From assembly GCF_020615455.1 (NCBI RefSeq), contig NW_025534362.1, forward strand, positions 124,001 to 188,000: a DNA stretch of 64,000 bases. The letters run 5' to 3'. The position numbers and the translations under genes are program-made. Every line of letters starts with the position of its first letter. Position 1 is the first letter of the stretch. Origin of the DNA: Coregonus clupeaformis. Its lineage: Eukaryota > Chordata > Actinopteri > Salmoniformes > Salmonidae. Shown here in pieces: positions 22,985 through 33,859 of the stretch. The notes under the pieces were generated by a model that was not told the DNA's origin, did not search any database, and was given only the letters and a program-made list of their open reading frames with translations.

Positions 22985-23960
22985 TAAATATTAAAATGTG
23001 ATTTAAAAAAAGCAGTGGGTAGTGGCGTTTCGCAGGCGGTTTGTACGGGCAGTTATACAGGACAGTTTGTGGCTGTTTCTCAGGAGCCTGGTGGTGCAGT
23101 TACCTCTTCTTGGAGGGAGCAGGTCATTCAGTGGATGGTCAAGAGTGTGCATGTCCTTCACCAGGTGCACTGCAGCCTGTTCTCGCCTGCTCTGCAGTGA
23201 CGGGAGCTGTGGTTGGACTGCTCCACCTCTGGAGATGATCCTCAAGGCCCTCCTCTGCACCCTGTCTCATTGGGCCTGCTGCTTTTTACTGCATCCAACT
23301 AACAGCACTCCACCGTATTCCAGAACAGCCAAAAAGGCGATTCGAGGCCTTTCTCACTGGCTGCTCCACATGTCACCACTGAGGTTAGAGTCTAGATTAA
23401 AATCAAGATACTTGGTTGTTGTTACCACTGGTACTTCCTGTCCTCCTAGGATTAGTGGTGCAGGTTGTGGATGGTCCTCTGACCAAGGGCTAAATGTGCC
23501 AGTTGCCATCACCCTCTGCCCTCTTTCGGTGGTGTAGCTGTGGAGCCAGGCTAGTAACCTTGGACACAGTTCAATGTCAGACAGATGTTGCCGGAACCTT
23601 TTTTCCGCTGCACCTCTCTTCTCCCTCCTGATGTTGTGTTTGGAGAGAACAGCAGACATTTGTGATCACTGGATCCGAGAGGAGTAAGTACAGTGGGTTG
23701 TGTTGATCAGATCTAGGATGGAGTCCCCTCTGTGGTCTTGTCTTCGGCCACTTGTTTCATGTCTGGATGGGAGTTTGTCAGCATCTTGATGGGCAGGTGA
23801 TTAAAGTCTCCACACAGGATGAGACCCATTTGGGGAGAGGACATCCTGATCACATGGACAGTGATTATGAGATAATCCAGTGTTCTGCTGCAGTGTTTTG
23901 TCATGTGCCCATGGTGGATGTTAGAGCACTCCACTACCAGAGATGAAACTGAGCTGGGGT
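22985..23960 (-). pseudogene. LINE fragment, endonuclease and RT pieces
   Basis: Minus-strand pieces occur in element order: an endonuclease part with GLILCGDFNHLPIK (near 23,800), a reverse transcriptase part with LILGGQEVPVVTTTKYLDFN (near 23,430), and a C-terminal part with RALRIISRGGAVQPQLPSL and HPLNDLLPPRRGNCTTRLL (23,250-23,020). The catalytic YADD region is missing. Duplicon B lacks about 600 bp of it (equivalent to 23,308-23,908). Clade not assigned. Confidence 0.75.
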
Positions 23961-24145
23961 GTTGTTTAGGACGGAGCTGAAGACACTCAAACTCTTCTTT
24001 CTCTAGGTCAGTTATTCTTCTCTTTGACTGCCAAGGTGCACACTGATCAGTAAAGAGATGCTAAAATTCTACAACTTTCCCGTTCCTCTGCACAGTTCTC
24101 TCACAGTGAGAAACAATAGGATTACAATAGAGTGTATCCAATCCA

Positions 24146-25470
24146 CTACCACTTCTTATGTATACGTTGGTGTCTTTTTAAATTGCCAGATATGTAGAAT
24201 CTCATCTTACAGTCAGAGCAGGAGTAAGGCTTCTCTCCTGTATGTATACGTTCATGTAATTTTAAGGGGCCCAGTTGAGAGAAACTCTTCCCACAGTCAG
24301 AGCAGGAGTAAGGCTTCTCTCCTGTATGTATACGTTCATGTACTTTTAAGGAGTCCAGTCGAGAGAAACTCTTCCCACAGTCAGAGCAGGAGTAAGGCTT
24401 CGCTCCTGTGTGTATACGTTCATGTAATTTTAAGGGGCCCAGTTGAGAGAAACTCTTCCCACAGTCAGAGCAGGAGTAAGGCTTCTCTCCTGTGTGTATA
24501 CGTTCATGTAATTTTAAGTGGGACAGTTGAGAGAAACTCTTCCCACAGTCAGAGCAGGAGTAAGGCTTCTCTCCTGTGTGTATCCTTTGGTGCAATTTTA
24601 AGCCGTCCTGTCGAGAGAAATTCTTCCCACAGTCAGAGCAGGAGTAAGGCTTCTCTCCTGTGTGTATACGTTCATGTTTTTTTAAGCTGCCCAGTTGAGA
24701 GAAACTTGCCCCACAGTCAGAGCAGGAGTAAGGCTTCTCTCCTGTGTGTATACGTTCATGTCTTTTTAAGATGGAAAGTTCAGAGAAACTTAACCCACAG
24801 TCAGAGCAGGAGTAAGGCTTCTCTCCTGTGTGTATACGTTCATGTTTTTTTAAGCTGCCAAGATGAGAGAAACTTAACCCACAGTCAGAGCAGGAGTAAG
24901 GCTTCTCTCCTGTGTGTATACGTTCATGTTTTTTTAAGCTGCCAAGATGAGAGAAACTTAACCCACAGTCAGAGCAGGAGTAAGGCTTCTCTCCTGTGTG
25001 TATCCTTTGGTGCAATTTTAAGCCGTCCTGTCGAGAGAAATTCTTCCCACAGTCAGAGCAGGAGTAAGGCTTCTCTCCTGTGTGTATACGTTCATGTTTT
25101 TTTAAGCTGCCAAGATGAGAGAAACTTAACCCACAGTCAGAGCAGGAGTAAGGCTTCTCTCCTGTGTGTATCCACTGGTGTGATTTTAAGCTATCCTGTC
25201 GAGAGAAATTCTTCCCACAGTCAGAACAGGAGTAAGGCTTCTCTCCTGTGTGCACTCTCTGATGAACTGTCAGAGCCTTTGATGTTGTGAAATTCTTCCC
25301 ACAGTCAGTACAGGAATACAGATTCTCTCCTGTGTGTACTTGTAGGTGTATTTTTAACTTTGATAGAATTGAGAAACTCTCCTCACAATGTGGGCAGTGG
25401 TGAGACCTCTTAGCTCTGTGATCTTCCTGCTGTTGCTCGCTGGATGTAGAGAATGTCTCAACATGGTCTC
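24146..25470 (-). CDS. C2H2 zinc-finger protein, finger exon (exon 2)
   Basis: Open minus-strand exon ending in HQRIHKKW and a stop at 24146. It starts at 25470 after the acceptor TTCACACAG, in phase 1. It encodes a short linker (DHVETFSTS, then EDHRAKRSHH) and 15 tandem C2H2 fingers joined by HTGEKPY linkers, so it should bind DNA in the nucleus. Helix segments repeat exactly: SHLGSLKKH in fingers 4, 6 and 7, SRQDGLKLH in 5 and 10, SQLGPLKLH in 12 and 14. This indicates recent duplication or conversion of 84-bp units. Finger 12 ends HTGA instead of HTGE. The likely first exon is 34581-34793, whose donor phase matches, giving an intron of about 9.1 kb full of transposons. There is no KRAB or SCAN domain. 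DNA target unknown. Confidence 0.88.
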
Positions 25471-25798
25471 CTGTGTGAACAACATCAGAAGAACCAGTCA
25501 GTTGGTGTGATATACATGTCAATCAAATGTATTTTATGAAGCCCTTCTTACATCAGAAGTTGTCACAAAGTGCTTTATAGAAACCCAGCCAAAAACCCCA
25601 AAGAGCAAGCCTTGCAGATGTAGAAGCCATATCATCCTCCACTCACTATCACAAGGGTTAGTAACTACACAGACTCATTTAATAGAACTTTAAAACATTG
25701 GCAGTTTGTCTACTTCACTTCTTTAGTCTACTATCTGATCACTCTAGATAGCCCAGTAAATAAAACAAATGCTGGCAATACTGGTGTCAAACCATGTA
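25471..25798. other. Intronic sequence next to finger exon A
   Basis: No gene is seen. 25,500-25,750 matches 60,060-60,260 of duplicon B. The upstream frame continuing from the finger exon (ISHQLTGSSDVVH) is intronic read-through past the acceptor. Confidence 0.6.
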
Positions 25799-25995
25799 CA
25801 GTGAGGGAAAAAAGTATTTGATCCCCTGCTGATTTTGTACGTTTGTCCACTGACAAAGACATGATCAGTCTATTATTTTAATTGTAGGTTTATTTGAACA
25901 GTGAGAGACAGAATAACAACAAAGAAATCCAGAAAAATGCATGTAAAAAATGTTATAAATTGATTTGCATTTTAATTAGGGAAATAAGTATTTAA
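25799..25995 (+). mobile_element. Tc1-like terminal repeat fragment
   Basis: Starts CAGTGAGGGAAAAAAGTATT after TA, the same end as at 49421. Only the terminal repeat is left, and it is fused at about 25,995 to a T2 transposase remnant. Confidence 0.85.
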
Positions 25996-26091
25996 TGGGC
26001 CTCAGGATCTTGTCATGGCATCTCTGTGCATTCAAACTGCCATCGATAAAATGCAATTGTATTAGTTGTCTGTAGCTTACACCATGCCATA

Positions 26092-27522
26092 CAGTGGGGA
26101 AAAAAAGTATTTAGTCAGCCACCAATTGTGCAAGTTCTCCCACTTAAAAAGATGAGAGAGGCCTGTAATTTTCATCATAGGTACACGTCAACTATGACAG
26201 ACAAATTGAGATTTTTTTCTCTCCAGAAAATCACATTTTATGATTTTTTATGAATTTATTTGCAAATTATGGTGGAAAATAAGTATTTGGTCACCTACAA
26301 ACTAGCAAGACTTCTGGCTCTCACAGACATGTAACTTCTTCTTTAAGAGGCTCCTCTGTCCTCCACTCGTTACCTGTATTAATGGCACCTGTTTGAACTT
26401 GTTATCAGTATAAAAAGACACCTGTCCACAACCTCAAACAGTCACACTCCAAACTCCACTATGGCCAAGACCAAAGAGCTGTCAAAGGACGCTAGAAACA
26501 AAATTGTAGACCTGCACCAGGCTGGGAAGACTGAATCTGCAATAGGTAAGCAGCTTGGTTTGAAGAAGTCAACTGTGGGAGCAATTATTAGGAAATGGAA
26601 GACATACAAGACCACTGATAATCTCCCTCGATCTGGGGATCCACGCAAGATCTCAGCCCGTGGGGTCAAAATGATCACAAGAACGGTGAGCAAAAATCCC
26701 AGAACCACACGGGGGGACCTAGTGAATGACCTGCAGAGAGCTGGGACCAAAGTAACAAAGCCTACCATCAGTAACACACTACGCCTCAAGGGACTCAAAT
26801 CCTGCAGTGCCAGACGTGTCCCCCTGCTTAAGCCAGTACATGTTCAGGCCCGTCTGAAGTTTGCTAGAGTGCATTTGGATGATCCAGAAGAGGATTGGGA
26901 GAATGTCATATGGTCAGATGAAACCAAAATATAACTTTTTGGTTAAAACTAAACTCGTCGTGTTTGGAGGACAAAGAATGCTGAGTTGCATCCAAAGAAC
27001 ACCATACCTACTGTGAAGCATGGGGGTGGAAACATCATGCTTTGGGGCAGTTTTTCTGCAAAGGGACCAGGACGACTGATCCGTGTAAAGGAAAGAATGA
27101 ATGGGGCCATGTATCGTGAGATTTTGAGTGAAAACCTCCTTCCATCAGCAAGGGCATTGAAGATGAAACGTGGCTGGGTCTTTCAGCATGACAATGATCC
27201 CAAACACACTGCCCGGGCAACGAAGGAGTGGCTTCGTAAGAAGCATATCAAGGTCCTGGAGTGGCCTAGCCAGTCTCCAGATCTCAACCCCATAGAAAAT
27301 CTTTGGAGGGAGTTGAAAGTCTGTGTTGCCCAGCGACAGCCCCAAAACATCACTGCTCTAGAGGAGATCTGCATGGAGGAATGGGCCAAAATACCAGCAA
27401 CAGTGTGTGAAAACCTTGTGAAGAATTACAGAAAATGTTTGACCTGTGTCATTGCCAACAAAGGGTATATAACAAAGTATTGAGAAACTTTTGTTATTGA
27501 CCAAATACTTTTTCCCCCACTG
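26092..27522 (+). mobile_element. Complete Tc1-like transposon
   Basis: 1431 bp beginning CAGTGGGGAAAAAAAGTATT and ending TTTTTCCCCCACTG, flanked by TA on both sides (26090-26091 and 27523-27524). The paralogous unfilled site is at 62406-62407. It therefore moved after, or at least independently of, the A/B duplication. It contains one transposase gene. Confidence 0.95.
26461..27483 (+). pseudogene. Tc1-like DD34E transposase with three clustered stops
   Basis: Frame of 340 codons from ATG 26461 to the stop at 27483, the normal length for Tc1 transposase. The N-terminal paired-like helix-turn-helix (MAKTKELSKDARNKIVDLHQ) recognises the terminal repeats. The catalytic triad is visible: Asp in VIWSDETK, Asp in FQHDNDPKHTA, Glu in PIENLW. 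Three TAA codons interrupt the frame at 26932, 26944 and 26950, all within 21 bases just after the first catalytic Asp; the frame is otherwise unbroken. The element is non-autonomous but could be moved by a related transposase. Confidence 0.93.
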
Positions 27523-28199
27523 TACCATAACCCCGATACCACCATGGGGTACTCTGTTCACAACACTGACATCAGCAAACCGCACGCCCACACAACGCCA
27601 TTACACGGTGGTCAGCAGTTGTGAGGCTGGTTGGGCAAAATTCTCTAAAACAACATTGGAGGCAGCTAATGGTAGAGAAATTAACCTAACATTCTCTGGC
27701 AACAGCTCTGGTGGACATTCCTGCAGTCAGCATGCCAATTGCATGCTCCCTCAAAACTTGAGACATCTGTGGCATTGTGTTGTGTGAAAAAACTGCACAT
27801 TTTAGAGTGTCATTTTTGTATTTGTTAGGGATCCCCATTAGATGCTGCCAAGAACCTATTCAGCTACTCTTGTCCCCAGCACAAGGTGCACCTGTGTAAT
27901 GATGATCATGCTATTTAATCAGCTTCTTGATATACCACACCTGTCAGGTGGATGGATTATCTTGGCAAAGGAGAAATGCTCACTAACAGGGATGTAAACA
28001 AATGTGTGCACAACATTTTAGAAATAAGTTTGTGTCTGGAACATTTCTGGGATCTTTTATTTCACCTCATGAAACATGGGACCAACACTTTACATGTTGC
28101 GTTTATATGTTTGTTCAGTGTATACAGTATTTCAAAAAAATCATACAAACTATCAATAACTATATTAAAATTGAACTAAATCAGCCTGCTTTTCTGTTC

Positions 28200-28740
28200 T
28201 AATCAGGTCCCTACACAGGCTCAGAAGGATCCTGTGAGGGTGGAACATTTTCTGGCTACAGTAGACCTTGCAGGGCTTCTGCCGTGAAGTCTTGGAGGCC
28301 CAAAAACTTCTCAGCTGCAGATATAATGATGTCCAGCTTCTTGGACTTATTGTGCAGTAAAATTAATAACTGTGGCTATAAATACTAAAAAATCCACCTT
28401 CAAAAATAAGTGTATTCAGATCACTTGATTGACGTACAAACTTTGCAACTGGTTGCAGTGCATCCACCGCCATATCTTCTTCAGAACTGTGGCCTCTTGC
28501 TACTATAACTCTCTTCACCGCCTCCACATAGGAGATTTGCTGTACAGCCCTGATCCTTGACACCTCAACCTCTTTCACCCTAACAGGGCACTCTGGGAAT
28601 TCAGGAATATGACCCCCACCACAGTTACAACATTTTACATTAAAATGCTCTTCAATAACATATTCCTTCCGTCTGCAAACACTTGACATGTGGGCAAACT
28701 TTTTACATTTCTTGCATTGCATCAGGTTTTACACAAACTC
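28200..28740 (-). pseudogene. LINE ORF1-like fragment with CCHC knuckles
   Basis: The minus-strand frame contains CKKCKKFAHMSSVC and, further on, CCNCGGGHIPEFPECPVR, then SYVEAVKRV. Tandem CCHC knuckles followed by this motif are typical of ORF1 (gag-like) proteins of I/Nimb-type LINEs in fish. The frame is open for 119 codons but has no ORF2 partner nearby. Its downstream part (28,200-28,470) is also present at 62,980-63,300. Confidence 0.7.
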
Positions 28741-28859
28741 TCTTATGGGGTATATTATATATCCCAGCTTTACATAGGGTGGTAGATAATAATAAAGATG
28801 AACGCTGCTCCTTTTTCACATTCTCCATCCTTCTTCTTCGGGATTTGGTTGGCGGAGCG

Positions 28860-29400
28860 CATTCAACTTTTAGGTGCATACACTGCCACCTACTGTACTG
28901 GTGTGTGAGGCCATTCAGAGCCTATATACATTAAATTCATTGATACGGTAATTAATACAAAATTGCAGTAATAGCCTGCTCTAAAAAATTTGAGGGTAAA
29001 TGTTCTTGGTTCGTGCAGATGACTGACCTCCTCAGACCAATTGGCAGTACGCCCAGAACATTGTTCTGGGAACCAAAAGGGATATCTCAGTTTCAAGGTC
29101 TCAGCTTGGAGAGAAGAAGCCTTGTGAGGTATTGGTCGGTCACATGCAGGAACCAAATGTTAACGATTAATTAATTATTAATTAATAAAGCTAAAATCAT
29201 GCAAATATAACTTGTCTGTGTAAGCAGTATATAGGACAACTAACGGGACTGCCCCGGCAGAGCTCCCGACCGACGTGTACTATGGTGCTTTTACGTTTGT
29301 TGGAACCTCTCCAACAAGGGACTCATTTGACTTGGAGTCCCTTTGTGGCGATTTTCCACGACAAAAACCCACCACCCCATTCCACTATTTAACACCATCT
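28860..29400. repeat. Dispersed repeat shared with 63300-63850
   Basis: Near-identical to the B copy, including GAACATTGTTCTGGGAACCA and CAACTAACGGGACTGCCCCG. No coding signature, class unknown. B carries small insertions, for example near 63,760. Confidence 0.7.
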
Positions 29401-29417
29401 AGTCCTACGCCAGACCA

Positions 29418-30730
29418 CTACCACTCAACACCCCCTGCAGCTGTTCTGCAGTAAATCCTCGCAATCCCAAGTACTTCTCTGCCGCTGCCACCACAGCCTC
29501 TATTTTCTGGGACTTTTTGATCCATTTCTGCAGTACAATTGAAAACCATTGCTATAAATGCTAAAAAGCCCACCTTACTGAAGCACATATTCTTCCAATC
29601 ACTCGCTCTTGGTCTCTGCCTACTCACAGGAATCCTCACCATGTACCCATCTTCCTCTACCACTCTCTTCACTGCTTCTGCTACAACACTTTCTGTACTA
29701 CTGTAACCCTGGCAACCTCAATCTAATAATAATAATATATATTTAGCAGACGCTTTTATCCAAAGCGACTTACAGTCATGTGCGCATACATTTTTACGTA
29801 TGGGTGGTCACGGGGATCGAACCCACTACCCGTTACAAGTGCCGTGCTCTACCAATTGAGCTACAGTTGAGCTATAGAGGACCACAATCTGCCTTTCTCT
29901 CACCTGACACCTCTCAGATCTCCAGCCCGTTAGCACCCCCACAACTAACACACAGAACTTTCTCCACCGATACCACACATTTCTTCATCTCATGCCCTCC
30001 TGCACACTTGTCACATCTAGGCATCTCACGCCTACACACTGCTGCAACAGGCCCATAAACTTCACCCCTAAAACAGTGTAGTATTTACGGAACAAAATCG
30101 CTCACGGGATAACTGACACTTCCTACCTTGATCTTATCTGGCAGAGACTATGCATCAAAATCCAGCATGACAGATAATGTATTCTCTGTTTCCCCACGCT
30201 CTACACTGGATCTACGTCTCACCAAACGGAGGGTGTCACAGACACCTGGAATCTTCCATTTCAACTGCTCATCCTCAACACTTAAACCTAACCCCGTTAT
30301 CACTCCTTTCAATGCCACACTGTTCCGGAGAGCAATTCAAGTCACAATTCCTGTCCCTAATCACGTAATCCGCAGCGCCCGCTCCCTCTGGACAGAGGAG
30401 AAACAATAAATCATCACGAGTCCACTCAGATACCTTCACCAACTCAACAGTCCCCAACCTCTTCTCCACCTAACCTGACACCACATATGGATCCATTCTC
30501 TCTACAAATCTCACTACCACTGGGCCAGAATCATCCTTATCATCCTTGGAACGAGGCCCGAACTCGGAGTTCCTCACCGCAGGTAATTCATCCTCACTCT
30601 CACCAGGTTCCATCTCTGAGCTACTGGAGGACGTATCCCTCTTTTTACACTAGACGATAACCTCCCTCAACAAACTGCTTCTCTCTACACTCAGCTCCTT
30701 CTCGGCGTTCATCACTGCACCTGCCACCAC
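29418..30730 (-). pseudogene. Decayed LINE ORF1 (I/Nimb-like), second copy
   Basis: Minus-strand pieces read in order: an acidic N-terminal region (SSSSEMEPGESEDELPA), RFVERMDPYVVSG, VEKRLGTVELVKVSEWTRDD, and a C-terminal part IPVSRQRPRASDWKNMCFSK then VGFLAFIAMVFNCTAEMDQK. Several stops and shifts interrupt it, and a SINE is inserted at 29722-29885. The C-terminal motif order matches the ORF1 at 28200-28740. Confidence 0.7.
29722..29885 (-). mobile_element. tRNA-derived SINE
   Basis: Same family as 5351-5507: tail AGCAGACGCTTTTATCCAAA, B-box region CGGGGATCGAACCC, A-box end CTACCAATTGAGCTACAG (plus-strand reading). The head shows a short internal duplication (TTGAGCTACAGTTGAGCTATAG). It interrupts the LINE ORF1. 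Confidence 0.85.
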
Positions 30731-31034
30731 AGTTAATTCGTTTTAAATTGACACAATACCTGTTATCAAAGGTTACAGCTAGAGATGACGTGCAGGAGCT
30801 TGCAGTGATTTGTTGTTTTGCATGATGTCTACTTTGATGATAATTAGAGTTTTATAATCTGAGAGGAAATAGAGCCGAATATTGCTAAAAGTCACGCCAG
30901 GGTAAGCCTACACGAAACACAGCCATTATTCTAAGTGTTTCTAAAATTAATAAAAAGGAAAAATGATTGGAACCATTTCCCTGTTTGATCGCTAGGTGTT
31001 ATGACACCATTTTTGCAAAAATAATAAATAAAAA
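30731..31034. other. Spacer, no gene seen
   Basis: AT-rich, no recognisable coding or TE-end sequence. It may include the 5' leader of the LINE on the minus strand. Confidence 0.4.
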
Positions 31035-31735
31035 CTGTATTCAGACTTTACTCAGTACTTTGTTGAAGCTCCTTTGGCAGTGATTACAGCCTCGAGTCTT
31101 CTTGGGTATGACGCTACAAGCTTGGCATACCTGTATTTGGGGAGTTTCTCTGCAGATCCTCTCAAGCTTGTCAGGTAAGATGGGTAGTGTCGCCGCACAG
31201 CTATTTTCAGTTCTCTCTGTACTTTGCTCCGTTCATCTTTCCCTCGATCCTGACTAGTCTCCCAGTCCCTGCCACTGAAAAACATCCCCACAGCATGATG
31301 CTGCCACCACCATGCTTCACCGTTGGGATGGTGCCAGGATTCCTCCAGACGTGACGCTTGGCATTCAGGCCAAAGAGTTCCATTTTGGTTTCATCAGACC
31401 AGAGAATCTTGTTTCTCATGGTCTGAGAGTCCTTTAGGTGTCTTTTGGCAAACTCCCAGCGGGCAGTCGTGCCTTTTCATGAGGAGTGGCTTCCGTCTGG
31501 CCACTCTACCATAAAGGCCTGATTGGTGGAGTGCTGCAGAGATGGCTGCCCTTCTGGAAGTTTCTCCCATCTCCAGAGGAACTCTGGAGCTCTGTCAGAG
31601 TGACCACCGGCTTCTGCTGACCAAGGCCCTTCTCTCCGGATTGCTTAGTTTGTCTGGGCGGCCAGATCTAGAAAAAGTATTGGTGGTTCCAAACTTCTTC
31701 CATTTAAGAATGATGGAGGCCTTTTGATCATATCC
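31035..31735 (-). pseudogene. Tc1-like T3 transposase fragment
   Basis: Minus-strand frame MRNKILWSDETKMELFGLNA followed by HVWRNPGTIPTVKHGGGSIM belongs to the same family as 21235-22631. Here the first catalytic Asp (WSDETK) is kept, unlike in duplicon A. Both terminal repeats and the second Asp region are missing. Confidence 0.85.
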
Positions 31736-32440
31736 TTGGACTAAAATGATTGACACTCAGGTGCAAGCCTAACATCATGTGCAAAGGGCCTTTGGGTAAC
31801 GTAGCACATATTCAATGATCTCTTTTAAATTTTTTCTCACATAGGCTTACATTTAGTAGTGAATAAATGGTAGCTACTAGCAGCAGACCCTGTGTTGTGG
31901 ATCATCTACCACTATTTTGGACGGTCCATACTGTAACGTTAACGTTAGTCTCAGGCTTCACTAACTAGCGTTACTGTTTTAGGTGGAGCTATTCTTTGCT
32001 ACTTTTCAAACAAATACTACGTGATATTTCACATTTCATCTTGCTAGAGAGGCCTTTTGTTGTGATATTTCACATATCATCTTGCAAGATATGTATTTTG
32101 TTTTGTTCGTGAGAAGTAATGGCAGAGAGAAGGCAGGAGACACTTTGTTTTGTTTAGCGTCACTTAGGTTAGACTGCTCTCTTTAATGGATCAGTCGTCC
32201 ACCAGGCTACACGCTACGATTAGGGGGAGGTGGGAGAGGAAGCTTTGGTTGTCTCGGTTAGGGAGACAGTGGAATGGGGTTCAGTGTTTTACTGTTAGGA
32301 AATATCTATGTTTGTTTCAACAGATCTTTACATATTTTCCTCACTACAAAATATTAATGCGGTCTTTGTGGTTACTAAACTGATTTTAGATATGCCTTTA
32401 TGCTATAGCTTATTCCATGTTTACATCTTTGGTTAAATGA
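31736..32440. other. Spacer, no gene seen
   Basis: No supported gene. A short direct repeat (GTGATATTTCACAT followed by TCATCTTGC) occurs twice near 32,022 and 32,061. Confidence 0.4.
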
Positions 32441-33857
32441 CTTCAAATGCAAAACTTAAATGTACTTTGTGGAATGTCTGTGGAGTTTGTAAACTATCCA
32501 AGCTTAAAACAGGTTATTACTAGGCTTAAACAACTTCATTCATCTATTGTGTTCCTACAAGAAACTCACTTGTTGAAGGATGAGCTACTTAAAGTATGCA
32601 GGAGATGGCAAGGGCAAGTAGTAGCATCCTGTTTCTCCTCTCATTCTCATGGTGTTATGGTTTTAATTCACTAATCTGTTCCGTTTCAAGTGGATCCTAT
32701 TATAACTGATACAGCTGGTAGATACATTTTGATGCAGGGAACTCTTTTGAATGAGCATATTAATCTGGTTAATGTTTATGGTCCTAATGATGATAATCCC
32801 AAATTCTTTGAGAATGTATTTTCCATTGATAGCCTCCATTCCTGGTAAGGTCCTAATGGCAGGGGACTTTAATTGCACTCTTGATCTTCATCTAGATCGC
32901 TCCTCTGGTTCAGACACTTCCCACTCGCAGAGTAGAAAGAAATTACAGCATTTCATTAAGGACTTAAATCTATGTGAACCTTGGAGGACTCAGAACCCGA
33001 GTAAAAGGGAGAATTCATGTTCACATTTAAATCATATTCTCATGTAGACTACTTTTTAGTTTATTGCTCATTGTTTCCCAATGTAACAGGAAGTGGATAT
33101 GATACTATTGTTTTGAATGACCATTCCCTTGTGTGATTATTCTATAGGGATACAAAACTAGTAAAAGGATCCTCTAGATGGCGTTTGCATCCCAGATGGT
33201 TACAGGACCCAGACTTCTTACATTACGTTGGAGTGCATATAGATGTCTATTTGACATTGAACACTGACCAAACGTCAGCGAGTACCAGATGGGAGGCTTT
33301 CAAAGCACATATTTGGGGGCAAATTATACGTTTTACCAGTTTCAAATCTAATAAATCAGAAAATGAGAGAATTGGAGAGGGAAGCATTTTTGGATAACTC
33401 AGTAGAAGTAAACAAGGAATGATTTGGTCTTAAAGATCAGTATGAAGAACTTCCCACCTCAAAGGCTGCAAACAGCTTAACTAGGCTGAAACAGTCCTTC
33501 TATGATCAAGGTGAAAAACCTGGTAAATTGCTGGCCTGGCACAGTAAGAAGTAAAATTCTGCCTTTAATGCAATTCATAATTTACAAGGACAATTATCAA
33601 TGGATCCTGTAGAAATAAACCAAACATTTGCTTCCTACTACAACACACTTTACAACTCTGAATCTCCTGAGAACTGAACTAGTCAGGTCTTGATTTTCCC
33701 TCTACTTCAGAAGACACTAAATTGGATCTGGAAAAGGAATTGGATGGTGTTGAAATATCTGATGCTATTTTCGATATGAAGGGAGGTAAAGCGGAAGGTC
33801 CAGATGGGCTCCCAATAGATATTTAAGGACAAACTTCTAGGTCCACTTTTGGATATG
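32441..33857 (+). pseudogene. L1/Tx1-like LINE ORF2 fragment
   Basis: Begins with an AP-endonuclease region: LKQLHSSIVFLQETHL (32,520-32,575), HGVMVLIH, LVNVYGPNDDNPKFFENVF, then MAGDFNCTLDLHLDRS (near 32,850-32,900). A linker follows (RWLQDPDFLHYV) and the start of the reverse transcriptase, GKAEGPDGLPIDI (33,785-33,825), where it is cut by a Tc1-type MITE. Several stops and shifts occur. The QETHL/GDFNC/GPDG order is typical of L1 and Tx1 clades and differs from the L2-like copy at 229. Confidence 0.8.
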
Positions 33858-33859
33858 TA

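Larger units (their letters stand above)
25996..28127 (-). pseudogene. Tc1-like T2 transposase remnant split by a younger Tc1
   Basis: Minus-strand remnant of a T2 Tc1 in two pieces, 27525-28127 and 25996-26091, interrupted by the Tc1 at 26092-27522. Decoded pieces include FADVSVVNRVPHGGIGVMV. The uninterrupted paralogue is at 61975-62960, where the target reads CCATACCATAACC with one TA (62406-62407). The 3' end is lost in this copy. Confidence 0.8.
17942..29500 (+). repeat. Segmental duplicon A (pairs with 52790-64000)
   Basis: Sequence order and content match duplicon B in direct orientation at an offset of about 34.8-35.0 kb through 25.75 kb, then resume at 25,990-29,500 against 62,311-64,000. 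Shared parts are the hAT-N1 right end, Penelope fragment, Tc1-T2 and Tc1-T3 copies, HpaI SINE, LINE fragment, zinc-finger exon and LINE ORF1. A-specific content includes the full Tc1 at 26092-27522. The true left limit is unclear because a Tc1 end truncates it. Confidence 0.85.

Noticed and set aside
24058..25290. 410-codon plus-strand open frame (SHSQSRSKASLLCVYVHV repeats)
   Set aside because: Antisense of the zinc-finger array; the 84-bp period keeps this frame open.
29800..29880. Possible tRNA gene (GAGCTA / GATCGAACCC signals)
   Set aside because: It is the head of a tRNA-derived SINE followed by the LINE-like tail; no complete cloverleaf.
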